From Siniperca chuatsi (Eukaryota > Chordata > Actinopteri > Centrarchiformes > Sinipercidae), in contig NC_058062.1 in the NCBI RefSeq assembly GCF_020085105.1, positions 6,675,945 to 6,739,944 on the forward strand: DNA of 64,000 bases. The letters run 5' to 3'. How positions within the stretch are numbered: the stretch's first letter is position 1; every line of letters starts with the position of its first letter. The position numbers and the translations under genes are program-made. This document shows positions 1 to 13,100 of this stretch, one piece after another. The notes beneath the pieces are model-generated. The model did not search any database and had not been told where the DNA came from. It saw only the letters and a list, made by a program, of their open reading frames with translations.

Positions 1-880
1 TTTAAAGACCAGCTTTCAATACTAAGTTCTCTACCGAACTTAGTATTAGTAATGTGCACAATTCTAGTGTACTGCCCTCAGACGGTTCAAGGTCACTAAT
101 ATTAATGGTCTCTGTCAACTTCCACACATTCACATTTGGACTTCTTCGTCTTCTCCTCATCTGACAGTTGGTGCTGACGTGTCAGATCAGAAAGAAGGAG
201 AGAGGCAGGCTCACAAAAACCACACATGCATCATCAGTAACAGTTCTCTACAGCTGCACAGATAATGACAAATCAATGGGAAGGACATGAACACAATGAA
301 GCAACCAAAACACACCTCAAATTCAGGTAAATACTGTCATGACAAAAAAGAAACAAATGAAAATGAAAAAATGCATTTGGTCCTGAAGAAGACTGTGACT
401 GTGTATTTAGAGGACAGAGACAAATGGTTTAGTCAATCTGTGGCTGTGATAGGACTTTGTAAGTCTTTCAATCAAAATGGGAACAAGAAAGGAAATTGAC
501 TTTGGCACCAAGGAAGACAGTGAGGAGTCATTTCATAAAACCGATTTTATGTTGAACTTTTCCAGCTGCAATAAAACTAAACTCCCAGTAGATCAATGTA
601 TGCCCTTCATGAACACTTTTGGGGAAAAGTTGTACATATGGAAGGATCTGAGAGAAATTGCTAGAACTGTTAAGTCTTGGCAAAAGCAGACTGACAAGGC
701 GGGGATTCAATTTAAAAACTAAACATCTGCTGTGTTCTACACAGCCCTTCAGCACTTTAAAAATCTTTTTTGGTTTCAAAAGAGACAACAAAAACATGCC
801 ATAATGTGTATCTGAGTCAGCACGTTGAAATCAGCCTCTCGTGTGTCAGGTTGGGTCCAATCCTGGGTTGGTCAGCTCTG
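1..880 (-). other. mrc2 3' flank / probable 3' UTR, no other gene
   Basis: Sequence after the mrc2 stop. I find no AATAAA on the minus strand between 880 and 1, so the transcript end probably lies beyond the left edge or uses a variant signal. Open frames of 70-90 codons here, on both strands, show no recognisable domain. A perfect 12-bp inverted repeat lies at 18-47. Confidence 0.5.
18..47. repeat. perfect 12-bp inverted repeat with 6-nt loop
   Basis: The arms AATACTAAGTTC and GAACTTAGTATT are exact reverse complements, separated by TCTACC. If transcribed it would form a stable 12-bp stem, possibly within the mrc2 3' UTR. No function is known to me. Confidence 0.7.
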
Positions 881-1101
881 CTACTCTGGCTGCTCGTTCA
901 GCTCCATGTCAGACACCAGGATGTTCTTCTCAGTCTGCTCTGCGAGGCTGGAGTTGGTGCGGCTGTAGCGGGCCCCTTCATAGGACCCCCGGGACCCGAC
1001 AGTTCGCCGACGGTACAAGTAGATCACAGTGACAATCAGCCCCACCAGCACCAGGCCCGTCACCATGACAATAATCAGTGTGGGCAGGTGGTCACCATCC
1101 A
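881..1101 (-). CDS. mrc2: mrc2 exon 28: transmembrane span and cytoplasmic tail
   Basis: Residues 1393-1465. The span [20 protein letters not shown] is followed by the stop-transfer YRRR and a 43-residue tail with [10 protein letters not shown] and [16 protein letters not shown], ending at TAG (883-881). The dihydrophobic LV next to an acidic cluster is the endocytosis signal mapped in human Endo180 (family knowledge), and it is kept. A tyrosine (SYEGARY) replaces the human Phe (AFEGARY). Confidence 0.96.
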
Positions 1102-4100
1102 CTAGGTAGAGGTAGAAGACAGATGTAAGGATTAGTTTAAATAATTCACTTTTTGGTATACAAGTTACAACACAGATATTTATTTATTTAGTTTCAAGTG
1201 AACAGAAAAACATGGCAGAAGGTAATTATACTGACATGTTACAGCTGAGGTCTCAGCACCTGCAAATGGAAGAGGTGACAGTTAGTAAAAATTGACTTTA
1301 GCATTTGGCAATGATTCTAATTGCACTTGATATCATCGCCTACTGGGTGATTTTTCAGGTTGTTCCACCCTGTCTACAAAACTTACAAATATATGATTTT
1401 TCATCATTCTGCTTCATTTATTTTCTCTCAACACTACAATACATTTAAGGGTTTACATTTGTATATAGTATGTGAACCTCTTTGAATTGATTAGCTTCTG
1501 CACATGGATCACCATGCTCAAGGAACTTTTTCAGCATTTATGAAACCTTGAAAACAATTTAATTTGCTCTGGTCTCATTGTTGACTAGTTCGATCTCAAA
1601 CCCAACTGACTCAAATAGACCTGGTTCTGAGAATGACTTCCCATGGCTAAAGTGGTCTTGTGTGCTTACTGCGAGGCCCTTTGCAGATGACTCCATGTGT
1701 GCGATTTCTGCAGGAGCCTGGCTTCCACAGGCCACTGTTGCTCTGGATCCAGAAGCAGGAGTTTGGAGACAGAACAGAGAAGGCGACATCATGCGCCTCC
1801 CAGTTGGTGTACGACATCTCTGTGTCCTCGCTCCACACTAGACCTCTACCTGCAGCATGAACACATGCACATACACTCAGAGAAGCTTCAAACACACTCA
1901 AGCAGAACTATTTATTTAGTTTTATCTTAAGGAGAGCTCATTTGTAATATCATGTTCTGCCTGACATCTCTGTTCAGTCATAGAGATTTCCAATACTGGA
2001 TTCAATTATCATCAACCGGTAAACCCACTTTGTACTTTACACTTATGTTAATTTTATACTTATATCCACTTTGTACTTAATTTATCATGCCTGTATTATA
2101 TTTGATTTGCTTAGTACTTCTATTCCTGTGTGCACTGACATGATAGTGAGCAGCTGTAACAAAAGAGTTTCCCCTCAGGGATCAATAAAGTATTTCTGAT
2201 TCTGATTCTGATTCTGGTTTCCTCTACTTAATTAATTGTTTCACGATTATTCTATAAAAGAAATCATAATCAGTCAGGTAAAACTTATCAAATTATGAGT
2301 AAGATAATTTGACTAAAAGTCTAAAATTAATAAGCTTGGATTTAAAAAACTTTTGAAAATCTGAAGGTTAATAAGGTTGCTGCTGTAGAGGGAGATGGAA
2401 AGGACTGTCTGAGGCAACATTGCTGGACCTTTCACGCTGATGCCCAGCCAAGCTCCATGTGCCTGTTCTGCATAGCTCTGGATGTGTTCCCATACAAATC
2501 CATTCTCTGTCTCATCCAAGATAGAGAGAAGTTCTGCTCCCACTAGAAGAGAGAAACAGAAAGAAATACACAGAGATGGAACAAAAGAGAAATGGGAATT
2601 GATCATGTAGGGAGATTTAACAATGGTGCAGCCAGCTCAATAAATAACACAAAATATAGACATATTGATGCATTTTGTCAATAGTGTTTGCAGTGGAGAA
2701 AGACAGAGTGTTGCACTTTAGTGGCTTTCAATTCAGTATCATGAGCTGCATGGGCAGCACAGCAGGAGTCAGAATGGGGGAGGTGTGAGGGCGCTTCTAA
2801 AACTCTTCCCTACCTTTTTTACAGGACATGCGTGCATCCTGCTGCAGTTTAAGACTTTGCAGGTTGAAGGCATAACAGTGGTTTCTGAAAGGCATCCACG
2901 CCCAGTCTCCCAGAGAGTGGGGGCACTGGCCGGGATAGATCCACTGGTGAACCACAGGCTCATCTGGCAAGGAGAAAAAAACGAAGATGAATACATTTAA
3001 TTTACAGTAACTGTAACATACTGTAATGCTGACATGTTACCAGGGGAAATTACAGGTAAGGTGTTTAGGTTTTTACAAGATGTGTGTGCACACAACAGCA
3101 CTGCGTATGGCATTCTGGTGAGTTGTTATGTGTATGTTACGTGTAACATGTTTTAAATTTATTGCTGTCACATTACACACACATACCACTAATTTGACAG
3201 ATAGCAGCCTCCAGTTTAGCATCACAGGGAGTCATTGTCCACTGCCCAGTAGTGGTCATGTGGCCGCAACCAGCCATCGGATTGGGCTCCCCATCTTTCC
3301 AGTTTGAATATGACACTTCTTCTTCACCCAGCCAGGTGAAGCTCCGTCCCTGAGAACATAAAAAAAGCAATTCACTGCATTTTCCCTAAGCCTGAAAAAC
3401 ACAGCTGTACTTGTGTGACTTTATTAATGAATCATAATAAGATAAGTTAATAGGCTCACTCCATAGTTGTAGAGAGCGATCCAGGCGGGCCGGTGCAGGC
3501 TGTTGATCAGCAGCGTGAGGTAACCCTGCTGGTAGGGATCCTTCACCGTGGCCAGGGTCCCATTCAAAGATTCACAAAGGTGCAGAGCGCCGGTCCAGTC
3601 CAGACGCTTTTCCACAACCCGGTAAGTCACTCCACCCAGCTCCACAGGCTTTGACAGGGAGGCAGGAATAAGAGCCGGGGCTTGAGGGAGACCTGAGTCT
3701 GAAGCAATGACAAAGTCACACAAGATGATTTAAGTCGACACACATGTGTTTGTGGTGCAAATATTCTGCACTTTTAAAGCAGCCGTTGTCGTGGTTATTA
3801 TTCAGTATCACACCTTGTTGCCTTTGACAGATGAAGCCATTACTTTCCATCTCACAGGCTCGGGAAGCCCACATGCCAGTGTTCTTCTGTGGGTTCCCAT
3901 GAATCATCACCACACAGTTTCCCTGAGAGGTGACAGTGAAATCATAAGAACAGGAACAAATTGAGGACAAAACCATGACATGTGTGCTGAAAGGTGTGTG
4001 TTTGTGAGTACCGGGGTCTTGTTGTGGTGTGGTCCGCTGTTGTCGAGTGGCTCTCCAGGAGCCCAGTTGGTGTAGCTGAGCAGGCCAGCCTTGGCCCACT

Positions 4101-7100
4101 GGAAATGACCTTTAGAGTCTGAGTTCAGACCCACCCAAAGGTCAACACTGGTATTGTAAAGCAGGGTGGTGACAAAGGCTGTGAGGAGGAGAATTGATTG
4201 CATCAGTGTGCATGTGTGTGGTGAAACTCTTCTGAGGCACTTATGAACAGTGATAAATATAAACAGGAATAAATAAACCACCTACCAATTGGTGATAAAC
4301 AGGCAATCAATTCCTATTAAAATAAAATGACTGGATTCTCATAACGTACTATAACACACTACAGCCATTTGATGCTGCTCACAATGACAGATCATACAAA
4401 TTTACCGTACAAAATTATTTATACATGAAAATGTAAGTAATCTACATTCAAGTATAGAGAGGTAAGTTCATTAACTTTAGTTGGGTCCACCACCACCTCC
4501 CTGCTTGTAACTTTATGCCAGCGGTATTCTGATGTAATTACCTTCCTCCAAATGATTGGACACCACTGCCAGTACACCTCCCTGCATTTCACATTTCAAC
4601 TTGGCTGCAGACCATGTGCCTTGGTATGACTGATCAAATACTCTGAAACACTACAGAAACACCAGATGTCATTGCACACATGAAAAAAAAGTTTGCTCAG
4701 GTTGGTTAGGCTGAGTTAGGACAGTAGCAGGTGCATGAAATAAAACACTAAGTACGTCCTGTTTACTTGCTATGCTTCATTGCCTACATGGTATACTTAT
4801 TTGATGCATTCTAGACATCCCGCATCCTTTATACAACTTAATGTAACAATTTCATTATGCAGTAGTCCTGGTGTGTTGTGCAACTACCTTATGCTGATAG
4901 GAGGACCATCCGTCAGCACAGCCTGAAGGTGGGTGGGGGGATGATGGAGTTGGAGGAATGGTGCCTGTAACATTAACTCTCTTACAGATGTAAGGCAGGT
5001 CGGAGTGGCACTTTTGATCAGCCCAATCCGCTGTTTGGGAGTGAAAAATACAAGATCATGTATGTGTACTGCATTTGATTTAGTCTCTTGAGGTCTCTTA
5101 TTCTGGCTGTTCTTACCTTTGCTGGAAGACATGTAGACACATTTGCGATCACGGCTGAGTGCATGTGGCCTCCCAAGGGCCCAGGACACATAATTGAGCA
5201 CAGAATGGTCAGACCAGCGGAAACGGCCATCGTTTTCGTAGGTGTGAAGCCCCAGCCACCAGTTGTCACCCTCCACCTTCGCCATCTGAAGGTGAGAGAG
5301 AAACTGTGAAAAGGCATGTCGAGGCCACAGTCACAGAGACTTTTAAACGTGCAGGGCTTGCCTGTAGAAAAGGTTGCCATGCATAATATAGACACCATAA
5401 TTACACAGGTTCATACTTGTTAGGTATTTCTGAGGCTTTTGCTCTCATAAGGCTGGACTGCCTGCTAGAACACTAGTAATTGAATGCATTTTTGGATTAA
5501 ATCAACTAATACAAACAATAATGCACTTTTAGATAAAGTGTGCAGTGCCTTGCGTAAAGTGTTGGCCAGGAAAGCTTCTTCCTCAGCTGAGTGGACGGAG
5601 GCCAGTGAGGAATCAAACCAGGAGCAAATCCTCTGGGCCTGGTCCCAAGTTGTGCGGTGGTCAAAAAATTTATACTCAGCCTCCTGGAAGCCAATCCACT
5701 CAGGTGAACTGGTGCCTGACAGATGAGGGATGAGGGAGGAAGGAAAGACAGTCATGAGACATAATAGGAAGGTTTTGAAAAAGAGCCCTTATGAGATCAT
5801 TTCAGTATGCTAAGAGGAGTCCAAAGCCAAGAAAGTAAGACTGACCTTCAGAGACTTCTGGTTCCTTCTCAACACTACCTAAAACACAAGGGAAAAGTGT
5901 ATTCATGAAATACAAAATGTGAGACGCCCAAAAGGCAATGCATAAAAAAGGGAAGAAGTCTTGAGAGACTCAGAGAGTGATGCCCCCACAATAGGAGCTG
6001 TAGGTGGAAAAAGCTATAAAAGCTATTTGATGAATAGAAAACATGCAACATGAAATAGAATACAAAATCAGTCCAGTCAAGATGTCCAGTGCACATGTAT
6101 CGATACAGTATAGGATTTTCTAAATAGGTCAAGTAGGTCAAATAGGTGCTATTGTACCTCTGGGGATTTTGCAGATCCAGTCTAACTCAGAGTCACAGTG
6201 CATGGCCAGCCAGGTCATAGTGCCCAAGTCTGCTGCAGCACATTGCCGGATGTTGTAATAGTAGCGGCCGAAGTTCTGGTACGTGAACTGAGACAAAAGC
6301 AAAGAGTAAACAGATTTAGTTTCAAGCATTTTTTACTCAGCATCTGTTGGTTCACAGTTAGGTTGCATCTTGTCATTACTCACAGCCAGTCCATCACTCC
6401 ACTTCCAGCTGCCATTGTCCATTGGGTTTCTGCGGTTCAGTCCGATCCAAAACCAGTGCTGCTCATGGTCCTCTGACTCCCTGTGGGCCACATCATCATC
6501 ATCATCATAATCATCATCATCAACATTACCATTATCATCATATTACATCACATGTCACCTGGTCAGAGGCGCACACCCACCCAAAGGCCTCATGGAGGAC
6601 CTGCAGAACGAAGTGCTCCTCCTCAGGGCCGCTGATGCTCAGCAGATTGGCTCCGTGTCTCTGGCAGAACAGGTGAGCCTGCAGCCAGCTCAGCTTCTGC
6701 TCAAGCTGGGAGGAATGAAACACCTGCATACAGGTGATAAAGGTGTAATTACAGTTCAATTAAAAATGCTATGCTTAAAAACTACCACTCCTACCTATGG
6801 CTGGGTATCAAACCTCAGTACTTGTTGAGTGCTGACCGGATTGTGTCCACCACTTGACAGTAAAAACCTGAACTGAAAGTTGGCACTAAATACTTGGTCA
6901 GATTCTTGGTGCTGTTTACTTACTTTTTGCTTAAAACTTTACTGATATAAATTACTACTACTAAACTAAAACTCAGTTATCGTATTGGAAATATAAATTT
7001 AAATACTGTTAAAGTAATAGATCTATACATACGAAAGTCCACTATCTGTTCAGTGAATGCTAAATATACAGTATATAAGCTTTAAAAATACATTTTCAGA

Positions 7101-10100
7101 TATGCCAAATGTTACAAAAATCTAGTTTCCTCAGGACTAATGTACATCTAAGATATGTAATTAATTCTAGTTATGACCTACAGTATTATACAAGCTTTGT
7201 TTCAATTGATTTCATAATGAACAAGTTCAGAGTTACATATGAACAATGCCAATCTGTTGTGAATGAAAACCTAATTAAACATGAAAACTGATTAACATGG
7301 CAACACTAATAAAAGGAGAACAGAATAAATCCTAAAGTCTATCTGATGAAACTACAGTATATTAATGTCCGTAATCGGGATGAAATATAGTTTTGACTCT
7401 AATATTATTATCAGACTGGACACTTGGAAAGCATACAGCTACACTATGTTGAAGTTGAACTTGTGTTTCTAAATCACCTTGAAAACAGTAGTCATGCTAC
7501 TTTGTAAAAAGTGATCATACCTACGTCTACAAGAATGTATAATAAACTGCAGATGCCGCTGCATTGAAATGAGAACATTTTTAGTAACCATTCAAATATT
7601 ATCCAAGGCCATTTTAGTCCAAGACAGAATTACCCAATTAATGAAAACCAAAGTGTGACTGAAATTAAAAGACACTTCCAGCAGAGTACTGATGGTGTGA
7701 AACTGTAAAACATTGCTGGGATGAACCTTGTAACAGTAGCGCAGGTTGCTGTTGCTCTTCCAGCCGCTGGGACAGGAGCCGCTGAGACTCGGGGTTGGCT
7801 GAGGGACCGGGGGCTCGGGGCTCAGAGACGTATCCTGGTTCTGACGGCAGATGAATTTTGCCTTCGATGACGCACACTCCCTCACCTCCCACAGACCTGT
7901 TGCGAAGCCCGTCGCCATGGAAACGCAGCCACCGCTGACGTTGACTGAAATAGATACAGGGTGAAATGTAGGTGAGAGAAGGGAAAGAGAAACATGTAGA
8001 AAAAGAGGGATGATGTGAAGAAGAAAAATGTCTGGAAAATGTGATTACACATTTCTTATAAGACAATTATGAGTGCTGTCTAGGCTCTATTTCTCTAATC
8101 TCCCTAATGGATCATACTTACGGGTCAAATAAAAAAAGGTGTGTACACCAGTAGAGTTGATGGAATTGTTTTATTTCATTATACAGATATCTAAAAAAAA
8201 TATTTGCCAATGAGTCATGTAAAATGTTGCATGTAGGCACTTCTGATACTTTTTTAAACTTGTTTATTATCAGTGAGCATTTATTTTTATTTTTTTTATC
8301 CTAATATGAATTTGTACACACCACTATATGTGTTTATGTGATCATGTCAATGATCACAATCACAGGCTTTGGAGCTTTAAAGAAAGCTGAACAAATAGGG
8401 GTCTTGGGGTTATACTGTAGTGAGAATTTCTGCTACTACTTGGCCTGAGGTGCAACCTCAGGTGTCAAATTTTGTGGGATATGAATATCATGAGAATATC
8501 ATAGTATTGACAAGTGTTCATACTAGAAATGTCAACATGTGACAAAAACCTACAGATAAATAAAAAAATGGTCAGAGGTCCTTTAACCAGCCTAGTCTAC
8601 TAAAGCAACAAACTACAACTACAAATCTGCGTAGAGGTCAGACAGTTCATGTCTTTGGATCTACATTATTAGTGACTCCAAAGCCAGAGGATTCGCCCAC
8701 AACTGTTTTTTACTATCTCATCTCTGTGCTGCAATGACTATTTGTTGGAAGACAAAAATGCGGTTTACAATTTCCTCAACAAACTGATCCAATTCTGATA
8801 CATTAAATTTAAATCAGAACATAACCCTGCTGGATGGTTTTGACTGCTGCTGATAATTTTATTAGATAGTCAGATTGTCAGCTATTCAAAGCTGCTTTAT
8901 AGCCAAATCAGGATGTAGTTCTGAATCTGTATTTTTGCCAAAGAAAAAAACCTGGGACCAATCCAGTTTCTTCTTTGTAGATTAAATCCAAAATTGGCTC
9001 TGGTTCAGAACGGACCTCATGTTTTGGGCAGTTGAAAATCTCCATAGATTAGATAAAAAAAATTTAATGATGCCCTTAGGGAAGTGAACTCATCACAGTA
9101 ACAGGAATACAGAAATTAACAGGCAAAAAAACAAAACAACAGAACACAATGAAAATACTATATCAGATATAAAAGACTAGAGCTGAAACAGTTAGTTGAT
9201 TAATCAATTACGGGGTAAAAGAAATTTAATCTGCAACTATTTTGATAACTGATTAATCGTTCCAGTCCATCTTTTAAACAAAAACTCCAATAACTCTGGT
9301 TTCCGAGATGTGATTTACCTTGGGCTCTGGGAAAGTACAACAACATTAATTTTCTCAACTAATGGAGAAAATAATCTGCAGATTAATAAATGACTACTTT
9401 TACAGGTTGTGGATACAGAAGTAAGTTACGTTTTACATTAGCAGACAGACCAATAAAAAACAGAGTACATATGTACAAAAAACATGTAAATATGCATTAG
9501 CAGCTGTTTATAGGTAAAATTGATCCACCTGGCATTAATATATCTTTTAGCCATGTACAATGAAAACGGGATTTCTCTTGAACATCACTTTGTCTTAAAT
9601 TATTCAAATCCCTAAAAACTACTCCACAAGCATTATTACAATCTATTTTTGACCAGTAAGATATTATCCAAGGTGATCTTCAAAATGTCTTAGTGCTTTG
9701 ACACCTGGTCAACAATCTGGTCATTCTGCATCCTGCAATACATTATCAGATCATATTTGTAATTCATTCTGTGAGTCATTCACATACTTATTCAAACATA
9801 ATATATGTGTCCTACTTGGCTGGTCTCGATTCCAGTTGGTGTAGGACACTTCATCCCCGCTGAGCCAGTGAAAAGAACCGGGGCTGCCCAGGTCATGGAG
9901 GCCGATCCAGAAGGAATCACCAGAGCGACCGAACACCAGGCTGTTGGCGAAGGCCTGCTCGAACCTTTAACGATATAAAGGGACTTTCAGAAAGGCAGCA
10001 CTGACAAAACACACTGTGATGTCTTTTAATTGCTGCAAGGGAGTCTGTGTGTGCGTCAGGGTATGTGTGTGTTGCTGCATGCACCTGTTGGTAATGGTAA

Positions 10101-13100
10101 CAAGGGTGGCTCCATGGTCCTCACAGGACTTCCTGGCCTCATCAAAAGTAAGCAGATCTTCTCCCACCCAGTAACAAGCTGGACTGTGCCACTTCCAGCC
10201 CTGAGAGGAGAGGGAAGGAGAGAAGAGGAGAATAGCGGGATATGGAAAATAAAAATAAATAAATAAATAAAACCCTCTAAATAAAAATAAACCATTCAAA
10301 GAGCACAAACTTTGACAAAGGCTGTGCAACTCTTTAAATTTGCTAATTCAATCATTTAAGGCATTATAGGCATTTAAATGTGTCATGTTTCAATAGCACC
10401 ACCTACTTAGGCAAAAGTGTCTGAAGTTTAGGAACTACGGCAATTTATAGGGCAACAACAAATTGAAACACTTGAACACAGGAAAATGGAGTATCAAATA
10501 ACATTTCACTTTTTTGGGCAGAGGGTGTATTGGATAGATATGGAAAAGAAATGTGTTTGACCAACGAATTTAGGAAAATACTCACAGACAGAGAGACAAG
10601 CAAACAAGACCTAAAACATATCAAAAAACTTAAATGGTGTCTCTCAGAAAATAATTTTAATGCCATTTTAACAATCAAAGCAGAAGTGAGTCCACTTATA
10701 CCAGTCAACTGTGTCCCAAATGAAGAATAAAAAGAACAAGTCAAGGCATGCAGAAATAACTTTTCCCTGGCCTCAATCCCTCCTGCCAGCTCATGTACTG
10801 TAGTTGTGGACGTGTACAGACACAGAACACAGCCAACACGCAGAAGGTCAAAAGAGGTGAGATTTTGTGCGAGAATGATAGTGAGAGACAGTTTGTATAC
10901 AGCTTTGTGTGAATAAGACCAACCTCAGGCTTTTTGCACAACCACGACTGGCATCTAGACAAAAACCTCAGATTACAGCTGCTGGAGAGGCTTGATCTGT
11001 TGAAATTCACATCTCCTTAACACCCTTTCCTATCCTTCCTTTCCCTGTCTTACAGTCACAACATCAATGTTAACTTATAGCATGTTCCCAATAACATGTA
11101 ACAGTACTGAGAAGTATTTCAACTAGAATCAACTAGTATGTAGCAATGTTATGATAAACTGCATCTGACTTCAGCCATATGTCCATTATCCATTAAGTTT
11201 TTTGTTATCTCCCCCATAAATTACAGAGAAGCTGAACCATCCAAACATTATATTCAACCACATGTCCTCAGTTATTTGAAAACAAACAAAGCAATATAAT
11301 GAATTTTGGTAGGTGGAATTATTCCCACTATTTTGACTTTATTACACAAAACACTGACCAAAACAATGGATAGCACTGGCCTAAGCTTTTTTGGGCCCTA
11401 AGCAGCAAAACAGCTCGGAGCAACATTATTAATCATTTGGAGTCGTGTTTCTGGCCACCTGATGAATGTATAATAATAATAATATTCACTCTCTTTTTAG
11501 CTCTGTTTTTGGTCTCCACCAACTCCTGAGGGAAATATCTGGCTCTTTAGCTGCTAAATGTTTCACTATGTTCACCAGCTAGTCACTAACTGTGTCTGCC
11601 TGCTGTTTGGTGATGAGCAGGTAGTGTGCAGTGGGTTTTTTTTAGAGCTTTTTCACTGAAAACAGCCGCCTGCTGTGGCAGAAAATGACACTATGAGAGC
11701 AATGAGGGTGAACCAGAACAGTAAAGTGGTGTGCCGGACAGCAAAACATTGAGCTGAAACTCACTATAAAGGTCTGCAAAGCTGTTGTTATGCCTACAGA
11801 ATTTGTTATTTGCTATAATTCCAATCTTGGAGGACATCTGGGCCGCTTTTGGACAAAATCAGGGGCTGTATCTTTAAACAGTAAAATAATCACAAATAAT
11901 GAACACAACTCAAAGAGCTCACATTTTTAAGTATTGCAGGGGTCCCTTGGTGGCTGAGGGGCCCTAAGCAGCTGCTTACGCCCCAGTTTTCTAAGCTCTG
12001 TGTTTATTCACACATGAAGTTAGCCTGATAATAAAATCACTGTCTTTGGAAGTATAAAGGAAAAATGCAATGCTAGTGTAACGAGTGACTGCTCCAGTGA
12101 GTAAGTAAAATGACAGCATTACAGTAATGAGCAATCCATTACATTTTTTTAGTAATGAAGTGCTGAATGGGGTATATGGTTTGGGGATCATGTGGTGTAA
12201 TGTTGCTGAAGCGGTCAGTGGGCTTTTTGTCATTGTTGTTTCACATGCTGCATGAAGTGAGCTCATCTGCTGACAAACCGCACCGCCACAGGGCCCTGCA
12301 GCGTGTGCCATGTCAAATGACCCCTGTCACATTACCACCCATGATGCCTCACTCCCCAGGGAGAGGGGTAAAGATTCATTACACCAAACAAATGGTTCAT
12401 CCATAGAAAGATCTTTGTTGAATGTAACAGCTGAGAAAAAGCTCGACTCTCAACTTCAGATCATTTACATCATAAATCAGTGTTTAGCAAAAATATAACA
12501 TTGCTGAAGAGCACGAAGATAAACAACACACAAACACACACTATGATTTCTTTTCTCACTATGATTATCGACTATGTCACACATTCCTGAAAACCCCCCC
12601 CACTAAACTGTCCACTTGGACAGGGAACATTTGCAGCAATGGTCGGATAGGGACAAGTCAGGTATGAGAGGCTTTAAGTCTCATATGGAGAGAATTACAG
12701 ACTGTGAAATCATAGACAGATGTAGATGGATCCTCCAGATGGGATTTAATTCACCATGTGGGTACAAGTAGTAGGCATGATAGTGCATTTTTGTTGTATG
12801 TACTGTATACATTTGCTGAATGAAGATACAAACATGTCCCAATTTGAATGCCTTAAAAAATGTATGTATTTTGTGTTTTGTTTTTTGGGCCATGGAAAAG
12901 TACAGTATGTGTTAAGCCAAGGGAAGAGCGTGTGTGTCCAGGGTTTAGTTTGTCTGGGGTGCCTGGTAATCTTCCCATTCTTAAGGGAGTGATTTATATT
13001 ACAGTTACAGACTGGGGGTGGACTAGTGGACCAGTGGAAGGGTGAGAGATGGATGGAAGCTAGGGAAAATGGGTCAAAGGTGAAGGAAGGGCTGAAATAT

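Noticed and set aside
287..722. Plus-strand open frames near the left edge as a small gene
   Set aside because: Low-complexity, hydrophilic content, overlapping frames, no domain; probably antisense to the mrc2 3' region by chance.
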